A stretch of DNA of 64,000 bases from Kosakonia radicincitans DSM 16656. GTDB taxonomy: Bacteria > Pseudomonadota > Gammaproteobacteria > Enterobacterales > Enterobacteriaceae. Of this stretch, positions 1 to 7,876 are shown one piece after another. The notes beneath the pieces are model-generated. The model worked only from the letters and a program-made list of their open reading frames with translations. It was not told where the DNA came from and did not search any database. Location: positions 3,782,001 to 3,846,000 of the forward strand of contig NZ_CP018016.1 in NCBI RefSeq assembly GCF_000280495.2. The letters run 5' to 3'. The position numbers were made by a program, and so were the translations under genes. Positions within the stretch are counted from its first letter, which is position 1, and each line of letters starts with the position of its first letter.

Positions 1-798
1 GGTTTTCGCGCCCAGCACCACCGAGATCAGGCGCATATCGCCCTGCGTCGCGGACGCCACCAGGTTGTAACCGGCGCCGTCGGTCGTACCGGTTTTCATG
101 CCGTCCACGTTCATACTGGTGTTCCACAGCAGCCGGTTACGGTTCGGCTGGCGGATCTTATTAAAGGTGAACTCTTTTTCCTTGTGAATGGCGTACTCAT
201 CGGGCACATCATGAATTAAGGCTTTGCCGAGCAGCGCCATATCGCGCGCAGTACTGAACTGGCCCGGCGCATCCAGCCCGTGCACGGTTTTAAAGGTGGT
301 ATTGGTCAGCCCCAGTTTCTGCGAGTAGCTGTTCATCAGGCTGACGAATGAATCCTGGCTCCCGGCAACATAGTCGGCAATGGCGATGCTGGCATCGTTG
401 CCGGACTGAATAATGACCCCTTTATTCAAATCCGCGACCGACACCTGATCGCCCGGTTTCAGGAACATCAGCGAGGAGCCGCGCAGTACCGGGTTGCCGG
501 TCGCCCAGGCATCTTTACCGACGGTTACCGTATCGGTGAGGTGAATTTTTCCGGCTTTCAATGCCTGACCAACCACGTAGCTGGTCATCAGTTTGGTGAG
601 GCTGGCGGGATCGAGTTTCTCGTCGGCATTACCTTCCGCCAGCACTTTACCGCTGGCGTAATCCATCAGGATCCATGCGCGGGCGTCAACCGGCGGCGCC
701 GCCGGGTTTTGTTCAACCGCATAGAGTGAAGGAGAAAAGAGAAATAACAGCGCGGAGCCCGCAGCCAGGCCGCGAAGGGATAAAGAGAAATGCGTCAT
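1..798 (-). CDS. dacC: D-alanyl-D-alanine carboxypeptidase DacC (PBP6), C-terminus cut by window edge
   Basis: Penicillin-binding protein 6 trims the terminal D-Ala from peptidoglycan pentapeptides in the periplasm. The first 266 residues are present, of roughly 400 in the family; the remainder lies beyond base 1. A hydrophobic signal peptide (about residues 1-28) is followed by the S11 peptidase domain. All three active-site motifs are visible: SLTK at residues 67-70, SGN at 133-135 and KTG at 236-238. The sequence closely follows my memory of E. coli DacC throughout. The start at 798 gives the expected N-terminus. The gene is divergent from gstB with 234 bp between them. Confidence 0.96.
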   Translation of the reverse strand, partial: MTHFSLSLRGLAAGSALLFLFSPSLYAVEQNPAAPPVDARAWILMDYASGKVLAEGNADEKLDPASLTKLMTSYVVGQALKAGKIHLTDTVTVGKDAWATGNPVLRGSSLMFLKPGDQVSVADLNKGVIIQSGNDASIAIADYVAGSQDSFVSLMNSYSQKLGLTNTTFKTVHGLDAPGQFSTARDMALLGKALIHDVPDEYAIHKEKEFTFNKIRQPNRNRLLWNTSMNVDGMKTGTTDGAGYNLVASATQGDMRLISVVLGAKT

Positions 799-1032
799 AT
801 ATGGCCACCCGAGTATCCATTCAAACAAACGTCACAACACGTGCCGCAACAAACGGTGAGTAATAGCGCACAAACGGAGCGAAAAAAACCGTCGGTGAGT
901 AAAGTTATTAAAGTTTATGCAATAACAGGGTGTTGCGCTCACTTTGTGCGATCTTTTTCTAAGTCGTTGCCAGAACGTTAACTTTCCCCCACCATAAATC
1001 CCCAGACAGAGATCCACTTCAAAGGGGTAAAA

Positions 1033-1662
1033 ATGATAACGCTATGGGGCAGGAATAACTCAACTAATGTCAAAAAAGTTCGCTGGCTGCTGGAAGAACT
1101 GGAGTTGCCGTACGAGCACATTCTGGCGGGCGGGCAATTTGGCCTGAATCACGATGCCGAATATCTGGCGATGAATCCGAACGGGCTGGTGCCGCTGCTG
1201 CGCGACGATGAAACCGGCGTTGTGCTGTGGGAATCAAACACTATCGTGCGTTATCTTGCCGCCCAGTACGGGCAGGACCGCCTGTGGATTGAAACTCCCG
1301 CCGCGCGTGCGGAAGGGGAAAAATGGATGGACTGGACGATTGGCACCCTGGCGCCGAAATATTCCCAGGTGATGATTGGGCTGGTACGCACGCCGCCAGA
1401 GCAGCGGGATAACGCCGCGATTGCTGCCGCAATACAATCGCTCGAAGGAATGCTGGATATTCTCGATAACGCGCTGGCAAAACAGAGCTGGTTTTCCGGC
1501 GAAACTTTTGGCTGCAGCGATATCGCCGTTGGTCCGTTTATCTACAACCTGTTTGCGATTCCCGGCTTAAGCTGGGCGCCACGCGCCAATCTGCAACGCT
1601 GGTACGCGCAACTGTGCGAGCGTCCGGGGTTCCGCATAACCGTGATGATTCCGGTAACCTGA
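1033..1662 (+). CDS. gstB: Glutathione S-transferase GstB (YliJ)
   Basis: This cytosolic glutathione S-transferase has 209 residues. It has an N-terminal thioredoxin-like glutathione-binding domain (residues 1-80, beginning [11 protein letters not shown], with the conserved NPNGLVPLL and WESN segments) and an all-helical C-terminal domain. The N-terminal segment matches E. coli GstB almost residue for residue. The start has a good ribosome-binding site (AAGGGG, about six bases upstream). The dacC-gstB neighbourhood is that of E. coli, but what follows here differs. E. coli GstB acts on bromoacetate and other halogenated substrates; that function is assumed by homology. Confidence 0.94.
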   Translation: MITLWGRNNSTNVKKVRWLLEELELPYEHILAGGQFGLNHDAEYLAMNPNGLVPLLRDDETGVVLWESNTIVRYLAAQYGQDRLWIETPAARAEGEKWMDWTIGTLAPKYSQVMIGLVRTPPEQRDNAAIAAAIQSLEGMLDILDNALAKQSWFSGETFGCSDIAVGPFIYNLFAIPGLSWAPRANLQRWYAQLCERPGFRITVMIPVT

Positions 1663-1672
1663 TACCCGACGT

Positions 1673-1694
1673 TACCGGGCAGGGAAGCCCGGTA
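1673..1694. terminator. Hairpin between convergent genes
   Basis: The arms TACCGGGC and GCCCGGTA flank a six-base loop just after the gstB stop codon. A similar position serves the converging gene that ends at 1706. There is no clear T-run, so termination strength is uncertain. Confidence 0.5.
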
Positions 1695-1705
1695 AACCCC
1701 GCGCC

Positions 1706-2164
1706 CTACTCTTCGCCGCCTTCGTCATCTGCAAATAGTGCTTCATCTTCTTTGAACAAGTTGCTCTCATCCCATTCGATTTCCTCGCTGGCATAATGCA
1801 CCGGATCAATGCCGCAGCACTCTTCCAGCACTTCTTCGGCTTCATCCAGCAAGGCAATCGCATCCTGCCAGCAGACCGTGATGTCCGCATCGACAAGCTC
1901 GCCATTATCAATCGCCTCAAGTTTCGTCATCGCAAACTCAATATTATGTAAACTCTCCAGCACCAGATTGACTTCTTCGCCGAGCCCCATACCGGAAATA
2001 GCTGCAGCATGATCATCACTCAATGCGTCATCGAATTCATCGCCCGCGTTATCTGACAACGCAGATGTTCTGGCGACAGCCAAAAATAACTGCGAACGTT
2101 TTTTGAGAAAACTTGCCCGTTCTAACGAAAGATCCAACTGTGCAGTGACTTCAATATCCATCAT
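1706..2164 (-). CDS. Hypothetical acidic protein
   Basis: I do not recognise this 152-residue protein. It is strongly acidic, especially in its C-terminal third, where Glu and Asp are dense around conserved-looking Cys-Cys and Trp positions. It has no signal peptide or membrane segment and looks mostly helical. The reading frame extends upstream to 2269, but that extension is AT-rich. The paired ATG codons at 2164 and 2161 follow a purine-rich stretch and give a more plausible N-terminus (MMDIEV). It lies at the left edge of the block inserted between gstB and yliI, and reads away from the LysR gene with about 190 bp between them. No function is assigned. Confidence 0.6.
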   Translation of the reverse strand: MMDIEVTAQLDLSLERASFLKKRSQLFLAVARTSALSDNAGDEFDDALSDDHAAAISGMGLGEEVNLVLESLHNIEFAMTKLEAIDNGELVDADITVCWQDAIALLDEAEEVLEECCGIDPVHYASEEIEWDESNLFKEDEALFADDEGGEE

Positions 2165-2352
2165 CTCAATCTCATAAAGTAATATACAAAACTCATGGCG
2201 GTAGCTGAATATTTTTCTAAATGCGATGTTAAAGGGTGCGGAAAACAGAGCAGCATTGCTGAGAAACAAACGCTATGCCGTTTTTAAACGTTTGCATCTC
2301 AACGTGTTGCTCCTCAAATTTAAACGCACGTTGGTGCGCAGAAAAACAATCG

Positions 2353-3255
2353 TTACACTCCCTGGCGCACAGGGCGAAGCCGGGCACTAATCCTGCCTGC
2401 GACATCATTGCCGAAACTGTAATATTTCTCTTTCATGATATCGCCCGTGCGCATCATCAAAAATACTTTGCGGGATAAATTATTATCCTTAATATTGATA
2501 TATTTGATGCTGCTTTGCTCATTTCCAAGCGTTGACAATTTCGGAAAGAAAGAAACATTATCAGAATTTCTCACCATATATCTGATGGTTTCCAGATCGT
2601 TTGAAATACTGCGCGCATGATTGAGAATCTCCTCACTACCTGGCTCAAGCTGTAAATGTTCTGGCATCGACTTGGTCATAATGAGTTTATGCTTCTTCAA
2701 ATCTTTGAGCTCAATAGCTTCATAGCTGGATAACGGATGGCTGATATTCACCCCCAGAACAAATTGCTCTTCATAAAGTTGGGCTTCGAAAAAACGATCG
2801 TTATCAATCGGGCCAATCAGCAAACCCAGTTGCAATTGCCCTTTATCCAGCATGCTCAATAGATTATCTTCATTGACCTCATGCAACTTGATTTCATTAT
2901 CAGGAAATTTCTCTTTAAATACGCTAAATAAATCATCATGAATGTAAGAACCCAGCGTCGGGGTAATGCCGATATTAATAACACCAACCGGCTGAAAACG
3001 TAGCCAGCGCGCCATTTCCTGAAGGTTATGAACTTCACGGAGAATATTTTCGATCACCGGCAATAGATGCAGACCGGTTGGCGACAGGCTAAAGCCTTTA
3101 CCTTTGCGGTGCAGCAGAGGGATGCCCAGCTCTTCCTCCAGCTTCTTGATTTGTATGCTGAGGGTCGGTTGTGAAACATCACACGCCTCGGCAGCTTTCT
3201 GGAAATTCATATGTTGCACCAACGATACAAAATATTCCAAATCCTGGGTTCTCAT
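2353..3255 (-). CDS. LysR-family transcriptional regulator
   Basis: This 300-residue protein has the LysR layout: an N-terminal winged helix-turn-helix (residues 1-60, starting MRTQDLEYF, with the recognition segment SQPTLSIQIKKLEEELG) and a C-terminal type 2 periplasmic-binding-protein effector domain. The start at 3255 is chosen because GGGAGAG lies eight bases upstream and the N-terminus is typical of the family; an upstream extension to 3309 lacks these. It reads away from the flagellin gene, with more than 800 bp between their starts. Its targets are unknown. It could control the flagellin/CheZ-like pair, but nothing in the sequence proves that. Confidence 0.9.
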   Translation of the reverse strand: MRTQDLEYFVSLVQHMNFQKAAEACDVSQPTLSIQIKKLEEELGIPLLHRKGKGFSLSPTGLHLLPVIENILREVHNLQEMARWLRFQPVGVINIGITPTLGSYIHDDLFSVFKEKFPDNEIKLHEVNEDNLLSMLDKGQLQLGLLIGPIDNDRFFEAQLYEEQFVLGVNISHPLSSYEAIELKDLKKHKLIMTKSMPEHLQLEPGSEEILNHARSISNDLETIRYMVRNSDNVSFFPKLSTLGNEQSSIKYINIKDNNLSRKVFLMMRTGDIMKEKYYSFGNDVAGRISARLRPVRQGV

Positions 3256-3979
3256 ATTGTCAACTCTCCCGTGTGTAGAAAAAATAAAGAACAAAACACT
3301 ACAGAGCATAAGGTCTTTTATGTTTCCAGCGACACAAACAACCTGCCGATGGCATTTAAGTAAATTCTTATGCGTAATTTAATTTAAGGACCACAAAAGC
3401 ACTTTTCATCAATTATTTGTTTTATACAAAACCCCAAATTTACACGCATCAATAATCGATGACAGAAGTAAAAACTTTAATCGGTAATTTATATCGTCAA
3501 AATCACAATAGGATGTAACGATGTAAAAATAGAAAATTTGCTTTTAGTGGTGCTTTTATGACTACTATTTCACCTGTTTTATAATCATCACATTAATGAA
3601 CAACAAGAACGGAGAAAGTTACCCACCGATTTCTTTTAAGCAGAGAATTCTGATAGCAGAACGCATATTCAAATATGAGACTAACAGCATCGAACAGTTA
3701 AGAAAAGCTAATTTATAGTGTGTCTCCCGCTCTCCGCATAAACAAACAATAAAATCATAATCGTTGCTTAATTGATTGTTAAGCAATACTACATTAAATT
3801 AAACGCAGACTAATCAATATTTCATCTCTTAGGTAAAATTATAATTGCAATGGCCTATAGAAGATCTGCAAATAGAATTAACCGTTGTCATAATTAATAT
3901 ATTCAAATTACCTATTAGCTATAAAATCATTATGTTGAACAGTGATATTTATAAAATAAAAATATTCTCCATTTAAATT
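3256..3979. other. AT-rich intergenic region without a visible gene
   Basis: About 720 bp of very AT-rich DNA separate the LysR gene from the flagellin promoter. I see no open frame of convincing length and no RNA gene. Its base composition differs from the GC-rich backbone and is typical of DNA bound by H-NS, which fits horizontal acquisition. Confidence 0.6.
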
Positions 3980-4006
3980 TAAAGTTTTATTAATCCCATC
4001 CGATAT
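3980..4006 (+). promoter_or_regulatory. Sigma-28 (FliA) promoter of the flagellin gene
   Basis: TAAAGTTT, an exact match to the FliA -35 element, is followed after exactly 11 bases by TCCGATAT, which matches six of eight positions of GCCGATAA. It lies about 67 bases upstream of the flagellin ATG. This is the standard class 3 flagellar promoter layout. Confidence 0.85.
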
Positions 4007-4073
4007 GATTGAAGCCCGGCGATATTATCAGGGCGACACTAATAGATTAATTCTATATTCCTGGAGAAATAAA

Positions 4074-4979
4074 ATGGCTGTTATTAATACCAACACCTTG
4101 TCTTTAACGACCCAAAATAACCTGAGCAAATCGCAATCTTCATTGGGCACCTCCATTGAACGCCTGTCATCCGGTCTGCGTATTAATAGCGCAAAAGATG
4201 ATGCTGCTGGTCAGGCAATTGCAAACCGCTTTACATCAAATATTAATGGCCTGTCTGTTGCCGCACGTAACGCCAATGACGGGATCTCACTGGCGCAAAC
4301 CACTGAAGGCGCACTGAGCGAAGTCAACAACAACCTGCAACGTATTCGTGACCTGACTGTACAAGCGCAAAACGGTTCCAACTCCGCATCTGACGTTGAC
4401 TCCATTCAGGCCGAAGTCAACCAGCGCATGGAAGAGATCAACCGCATCACCACTCAGACGGACTTCAACGGTCTGAAAGTGCTGAACACCGGTTCCGGCG
4501 ACAGCGTGTATAACTTCCAGGTTGGCGCGAAAGATGGCGAAACCATCAGCATCACCGTCAGCAGCAGCGATGCCTTCAACCTCTACAGCACCACCGGCGC
4601 AACGGCTTCCACCACCGGGCAAATTGTCAACGGCAGCGCGCGTGCCACTGACGCGCACGGCTTCGATGTATTGCAGGGCGTGGTTGATGCCACCGGCGGC
4701 ACAAACGGTAACCCGCTGGCGGATCTGGATACCGCCATCAAAGCGGTGGACAGCGAGCGCAGCCTGCTGGGTGCTTCCCAAAACCGTTTTGAATCCACCA
4801 TCTCTAACCTGAATAACACCACCAACAATCTCTCTGCCGCGCGCAGCCGTATTCAGGATTCCGATTACGCGACGGAAGTTTCCAACATGTCACGTGCGCA
4901 GATCCTGCAACAGGCTGGCAGCTCGGTACTGGCGCAGGCGAACCAGGTTCCGCAAACCATGTTGTCGCTGCTGCGTTAA
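4074..4979 (+). CDS. Flagellin, short, outside a flagellar operon
   Basis: This protein polymerises into the flagellar filament after export by the flagellar type III system. It has 301 residues, against about 500 for E. coli FliC. The N-terminal D0/D1 segment (about residues 1-140, starting MAVINTNTLS, including SSGLRINSAKDDAAGQAI) and the C-terminal D1/D0 segment (about residues 220-301, ending MLSLLR) are intact. The variable D2/D3 part is reduced to roughly 80 residues. The TLR5-contact region (LQRIRDLTVQ) is present. The ATG at 4074 follows CTGGAG; the longer frame from 4005 begins inside the promoter. No filament-cap, hook or chaperone gene lies nearby, so it depends on flagellar machinery encoded elsewhere. 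Confidence 0.93.
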   Translation: MAVINTNTLSLTTQNNLSKSQSSLGTSIERLSSGLRINSAKDDAAGQAIANRFTSNINGLSVAARNANDGISLAQTTEGALSEVNNNLQRIRDLTVQAQNGSNSASDVDSIQAEVNQRMEEINRITTQTDFNGLKVLNTGSGDSVYNFQVGAKDGETISITVSSSDAFNLYSTTGATASTTGQIVNGSARATDAHGFDVLQGVVDATGGTNGNPLADLDTAIKAVDSERSLLGASQNRFESTISNLNNTTNNLSAARSRIQDSDYATEVSNMSRAQILQQAGSSVLAQANQVPQTMLSLLR

Positions 4980-5102
4980 GCAGGCTAAGGTCCGTTACCC
5001 TCCTTCATAGCGGATCGTTTTAAACGTTATTTCAGGTAATACATCCCCGCTTTGCCATGAGGGCGGGTGATTCAGCATAACTGTCTATTGAGAAATATTT
5101 TT

Positions 5103-5138
5103 ATCCCGCAATGTTAGATGGCATTGCGGGATTTTTTT
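5103..5138 (+). terminator. Rho-independent terminator after flagellin
   Basis: ATCCCGCAATG pairs perfectly with CATTGCGGGAT across an eight-base loop and is followed by a run of seven T. Confidence 0.9.
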
Positions 5139-5185
5139 CGCCTGTTTTATTATGCTCCTGTGCACAAAGTTATTATCCCGCAGAA

Positions 5186-5216
5186 ATAAAAAAGGATGCA
5201 ATGAACCATTGCATCC
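5186..5216 (-). terminator. Rho-independent terminator after the CheZ-like gene
   Basis: Read on the minus strand, GGATGCAATG pairs with CATTGCATCC across a three-base loop and is followed by a T-run. It lies about 70 bases past the stop codon of the CheZ-like gene. Confidence 0.85.
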
Positions 5217-5287
5217 AGAATAAATAACAGCAAGTAAAACAGCTTTTACATCACCTGAGGGTTTTCATAGTGCAGCACAATTACTGA

Positions 5288-5905
5288 TTACAGACCAAGG
5301 CTATCCAGTAACTCATCAATATCATCTTGTGTGGAAGCCGCAGGCAAATGTGCGGCGTGTTCTTTCTCTCTGGTCAGCGTCGCCCGGCTTTCCTGCGGTA
5401 CGCTGTCTAATAAGACCGCGAGGAATTGTTTTTCTAAATTCTCCAGCAGCGCCATCATGCGCACAATAATGCGCGCGGTGGTATCCGGAAAATCCTGCGC
5501 CAGCATAATATCGCGCAGATAGTTTTTGGTGGCATCGGTACAAAGCGGCACCGCGCCAAGCCAGCCGCGCGTTGCGCGGGCAAGCGCCATCATACCGTCA
5601 ATGCCATCGCTCTCTTTAATACCATCCCATTGTGACAGTAGCTGGCTGGCTTCTTTGCTGAGCCGCTCCTGCAACGGCTGCGTCTGCTCAATCAAATTAA
5701 GCGTTTTACCGGAGGCCTGCGCCGTCAAATCGACAACATATTGCAAACGGCTGCGCGCATCGGGAATAGAGTGGGCGATTTCAGCAATAGTAATATCATG
5801 CCCCAGCTCACGCAGGCTGGTTCTTAACATCCGGGTCACATTACCAATGCGGGCAATCAATTCATAAATATCGGTTGCCGTATGCGGAACAGTATGCACA
5901 TTCAT
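5288..5905 (-). CDS. CheZ-like chemotaxis protein lacking the catalytic glutamine
   Basis: CheZ dephosphorylates CheY-P to reset the flagellar switch. This 205-residue protein aligns with E. coli CheZ (214 residues) along its whole length: an N-terminal IARIGNVTRMLRTSLRELG segment, the central helical hairpin, and the C-terminal CheY-binding tail DDIDELLDSLGL. The active-site stretch, DLTGQ in E. coli with Asp143 and Gln147, reads DTTAR here (Asp141, Arg145; codon at 5471-5473). The Gln that activates the attacking water is therefore replaced by Arg. No cheY or cheA lies nearby. The gene has a strong ribosome-binding site (AGGAGAGG), its own FliA promoter, and converges on the flagellin gene. 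It may bind CheY-P without hydrolysing it; that is inference. Confidence 0.9.
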   Translation of the reverse strand: MNVHTVPHTATDIYELIARIGNVTRMLRTSLRELGHDITIAEIAHSIPDARSRLQYVVDLTAQASGKTLNLIEQTQPLQERLSKEASQLLSQWDGIKESDGIDGMMALARATRGWLGAVPLCTDATKNYLRDIMLAQDFPDTTARIIVRMMALLENLEKQFLAVLLDSVPQESRATLTREKEHAAHLPAASTQDDIDELLDSLGL

Positions 5906-5945
5906 TATTACCTCTCCTTTACGCCATCTTTTCTCGGATATTCAG

Positions 5946-5972
5946 TTATCGGCACTTTATCCACACACTTAA
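5946..5972 (-). promoter_or_regulatory. Sigma-28 (FliA) promoter of the CheZ-like gene
   Basis: On the minus strand the -10 element is a perfect GCCGATAA. Exactly 11 bases upstream is TTAAGTGT, six of eight matches to TAAAGTTT. The promoter lies about 40 bases ahead of the start codon. Confidence 0.87.
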
Positions 5973-6111
5973 ATAAAAGGCGCAAGATAGCCAACCGCTA
6001 TATAAATAGAGAAAGGCGTAAAGGTTTATTTTAATAAATATAAAAGGCAGACATTATAGAACACCGTAATATAGTTATTATCTAATACTGCGTTTTAACC
6101 AGGAAAAAGCG

Positions 6112-6130
6112 AAAAAGGGAATCCATTCCC
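6112..6130 (-). terminator. Terminator after yliI
   Basis: On the minus strand GGGAAT and ATTCCC form a short hairpin directly followed by five T, a few bases past the yliI stop codon. Confidence 0.65.
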
Positions 6131-6135
6131 CCTCT

Positions 6136-7249
6136 TCACGAAGCCGGACGCACTTTCCACAGCTCGCCGTCCGATGAATCCGTCAGCACGTAAAGGTAAC
6201 CATCCGGCCCCACGCGCACATCGCGGATACGCTGTTTACGATCGGTAAGAATGCGGCCATCTTCCGTGATTTTGTCGCCATTAACACTCATCACGATGAC
6301 ATCTTCATCTTTAAGCGCGCCAATAAAGAGTTTGTTTTTCCACTGCGGGAACGTGTCGGCGTTATAGAATGCCATGCCGCTTATCGCCGGAGATTTCTGC
6401 CAGTAGAAGATCGGCTGTTCGGTGCCAGGCACAATCTGCCCCTTCGCCTCGGGGATTTTCAGCCCGCTATAGTTAATGCCCCAGGTAGCAATTGGCCAGC
6501 CATAATTTTTGCCTTTTTGCGCAATATTAATTTCATCACCGCCGCGCGGGCCATGTTCGTGCCACCACAGGGCATTGCTCCACGGGTTTATCGCCATTCC
6601 TTGCGGGTTACGAATGCCATATGCCCAGATCTCCGGACGGGCATCTTTGCGGCTGACAAACGGGTTATCATCCGGCACTTTCCCCTGATCGGTCAGCCGT
6701 ACCAGTTTGCCCTGCAATTTATCCAGATCCTGCGCCGTCGGGCGCTGGTTGTTCTCACCCAGCGCAATCCACAGATAGCCTTTGCCGTCAAACACCAGCC
6801 GACCACCAAAGTGGTTGCCGGTTGAGAGTTTCGGCTGCTGGCGGAACACCGTCTGAAATGCCTCCAGACGGGTGAAATCCTCGCTCAGGCGGCCATAACC
6901 GACTGCTGTACCGGCTTTGCCCTCTTTGTCCGCTTCCGCATAGCTTAACCACACCCGGCGCGACTGGGCGAAATCAGGCGCCAGCACCACATCCAGCAAG
7001 CCGCCCTGCCCGTGCGCCCACACTTTCGGCACACCGCTTATCGGATCGGAAAGCCCCTTACCGGCCTGCCATAAACGCAGTTGCCCGCCGCGCAAAGTAA
7101 TTAGCATGCCGTGATTATCGGGCAAAAATGCCAGCGACCAGGGGTGATCAAGTTTGCCTTGCAGAACATCAACCTTCACCCTTCACCGCCGCGGGCTCAG
7201 CCCATACCGGGACGGAAAGAAACAGCAGCAACAGGGGAAGACGGCGCAT
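6136..7249 (-). pseudogene. yliI: Aldose sugar dehydrogenase YliI, frameshifted after its signal peptide
   Basis: YliI is a periplasmic PQQ-dependent soluble aldose dehydrogenase with a six-bladed propeller fold. Translation from the ATG at 7249, which has the good ribosome-binding site GGAG, gives a signal peptide (MRRLPLLLLFLSVPVWAEPAAV) that stops at TGA 7169-7171. The remaining enzyme is intact in another frame (6136-7179, KVDVLQGKLDHPW onward, 347 residues) and matches E. coli YliI closely. The break is a 7-bp tandem duplication at 7174-7187; removing one copy restores a continuous gene. A GTG at 7179 could start the mature part alone, but that product would stay in the cytoplasm. Sequencing error, recent loss or phase variation cannot be told apart here. 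Confidence 0.88.
7174..7187 (-). repeat. 7-bp tandem duplication that frameshifts yliI
   Basis: Two adjacent copies of GGTGAAG (minus strand; cttcacc at 7174-7180 and 7181-7187) occur exactly where the signal peptide joins the mature YliI sequence. One copy alone would read A-V-K-V-D-V-L in frame, as in E. coli. Confidence 0.9.
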
Positions 7250-7389
7250 CGGGCTCTCCTTTATTCAGCAGCTTCGCAGAGTAAAGGGTAGACCGGGGCG
7301 CAGAAATGAAACGCAGGTTTACAGAATTTATACATTCGGCATGAAAGAAAACGGACAGACAAGAAGGGGGAGTTCCCTCCCCCTTAAGC

Positions 7390-7773
7390 TTAGGCCTCTT
7401 CGAGCGGTGAATGCTCGTTAAGGTAGAGAATGGCATGATCAAGCACATTCAGTGAACGTTCGAGTTTGTCGGCATTCACAGAGATATACGTTGGGCAATC
7501 CTGTCGCCCGCTCATCAGGCAAACCGCCGCTGAAGAGAGCGCCTCTTCGGCGCGGTACAACGCACCCCGCGATTCGCGATCCGGCATTTCATTCAGCCGT
7601 TCTCCTTTATCACGAATCTCAAGCGCCAGGGCAAACAGACGTTCACGCAGACGATCGTTTTCGCTGACCGACATATAACCTTTTGCCTTCCTCATCTGGG
7701 TGTAGGCCGCAAGGTCCGCTCTGGCAGCAGTCAACTTCGTCAACAAGCGACGAACAAGTTCATCAAAGCTCAT
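7390..7773 (-). CDS. bssR: Biofilm regulator BssR (YliH)
   Basis: This 127-residue cytoplasmic protein matches E. coli BssR in its recognisable segments: DLAAYTQMRKAKGYMSVSE, RAEEALSSAAVCLMSG and CPTYISVNADKLE. It has no known enzymatic motif. In E. coli it influences biofilm formation, indole transport and AI-2 uptake genes. It sits upstream of yliI as in E. coli and reads the same way. About 100 bp separate it from the end of the guanidine operon, which marks the left edge of the large accessory region. Confidence 0.92.
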   Translation of the reverse strand: MSFDELVRRLLTKLTAARADLAAYTQMRKAKGYMSVSENDRLRERLFALALEIRDKGERLNEMPDRESRGALYRAEEALSSAAVCLMSGRQDCPTYISVNADKLERSLNVLDHAILYLNEHSPLEEA

Positions 7774-7876
7774 ACATATTTCCTCCCTTGTCAGCCAATG
7801 GGGTAAGTTAATAGTATGGCTGCTATTTGCACAAAATCATGCACGCGGTCAATAATTAATCGATATTGACAATCCT

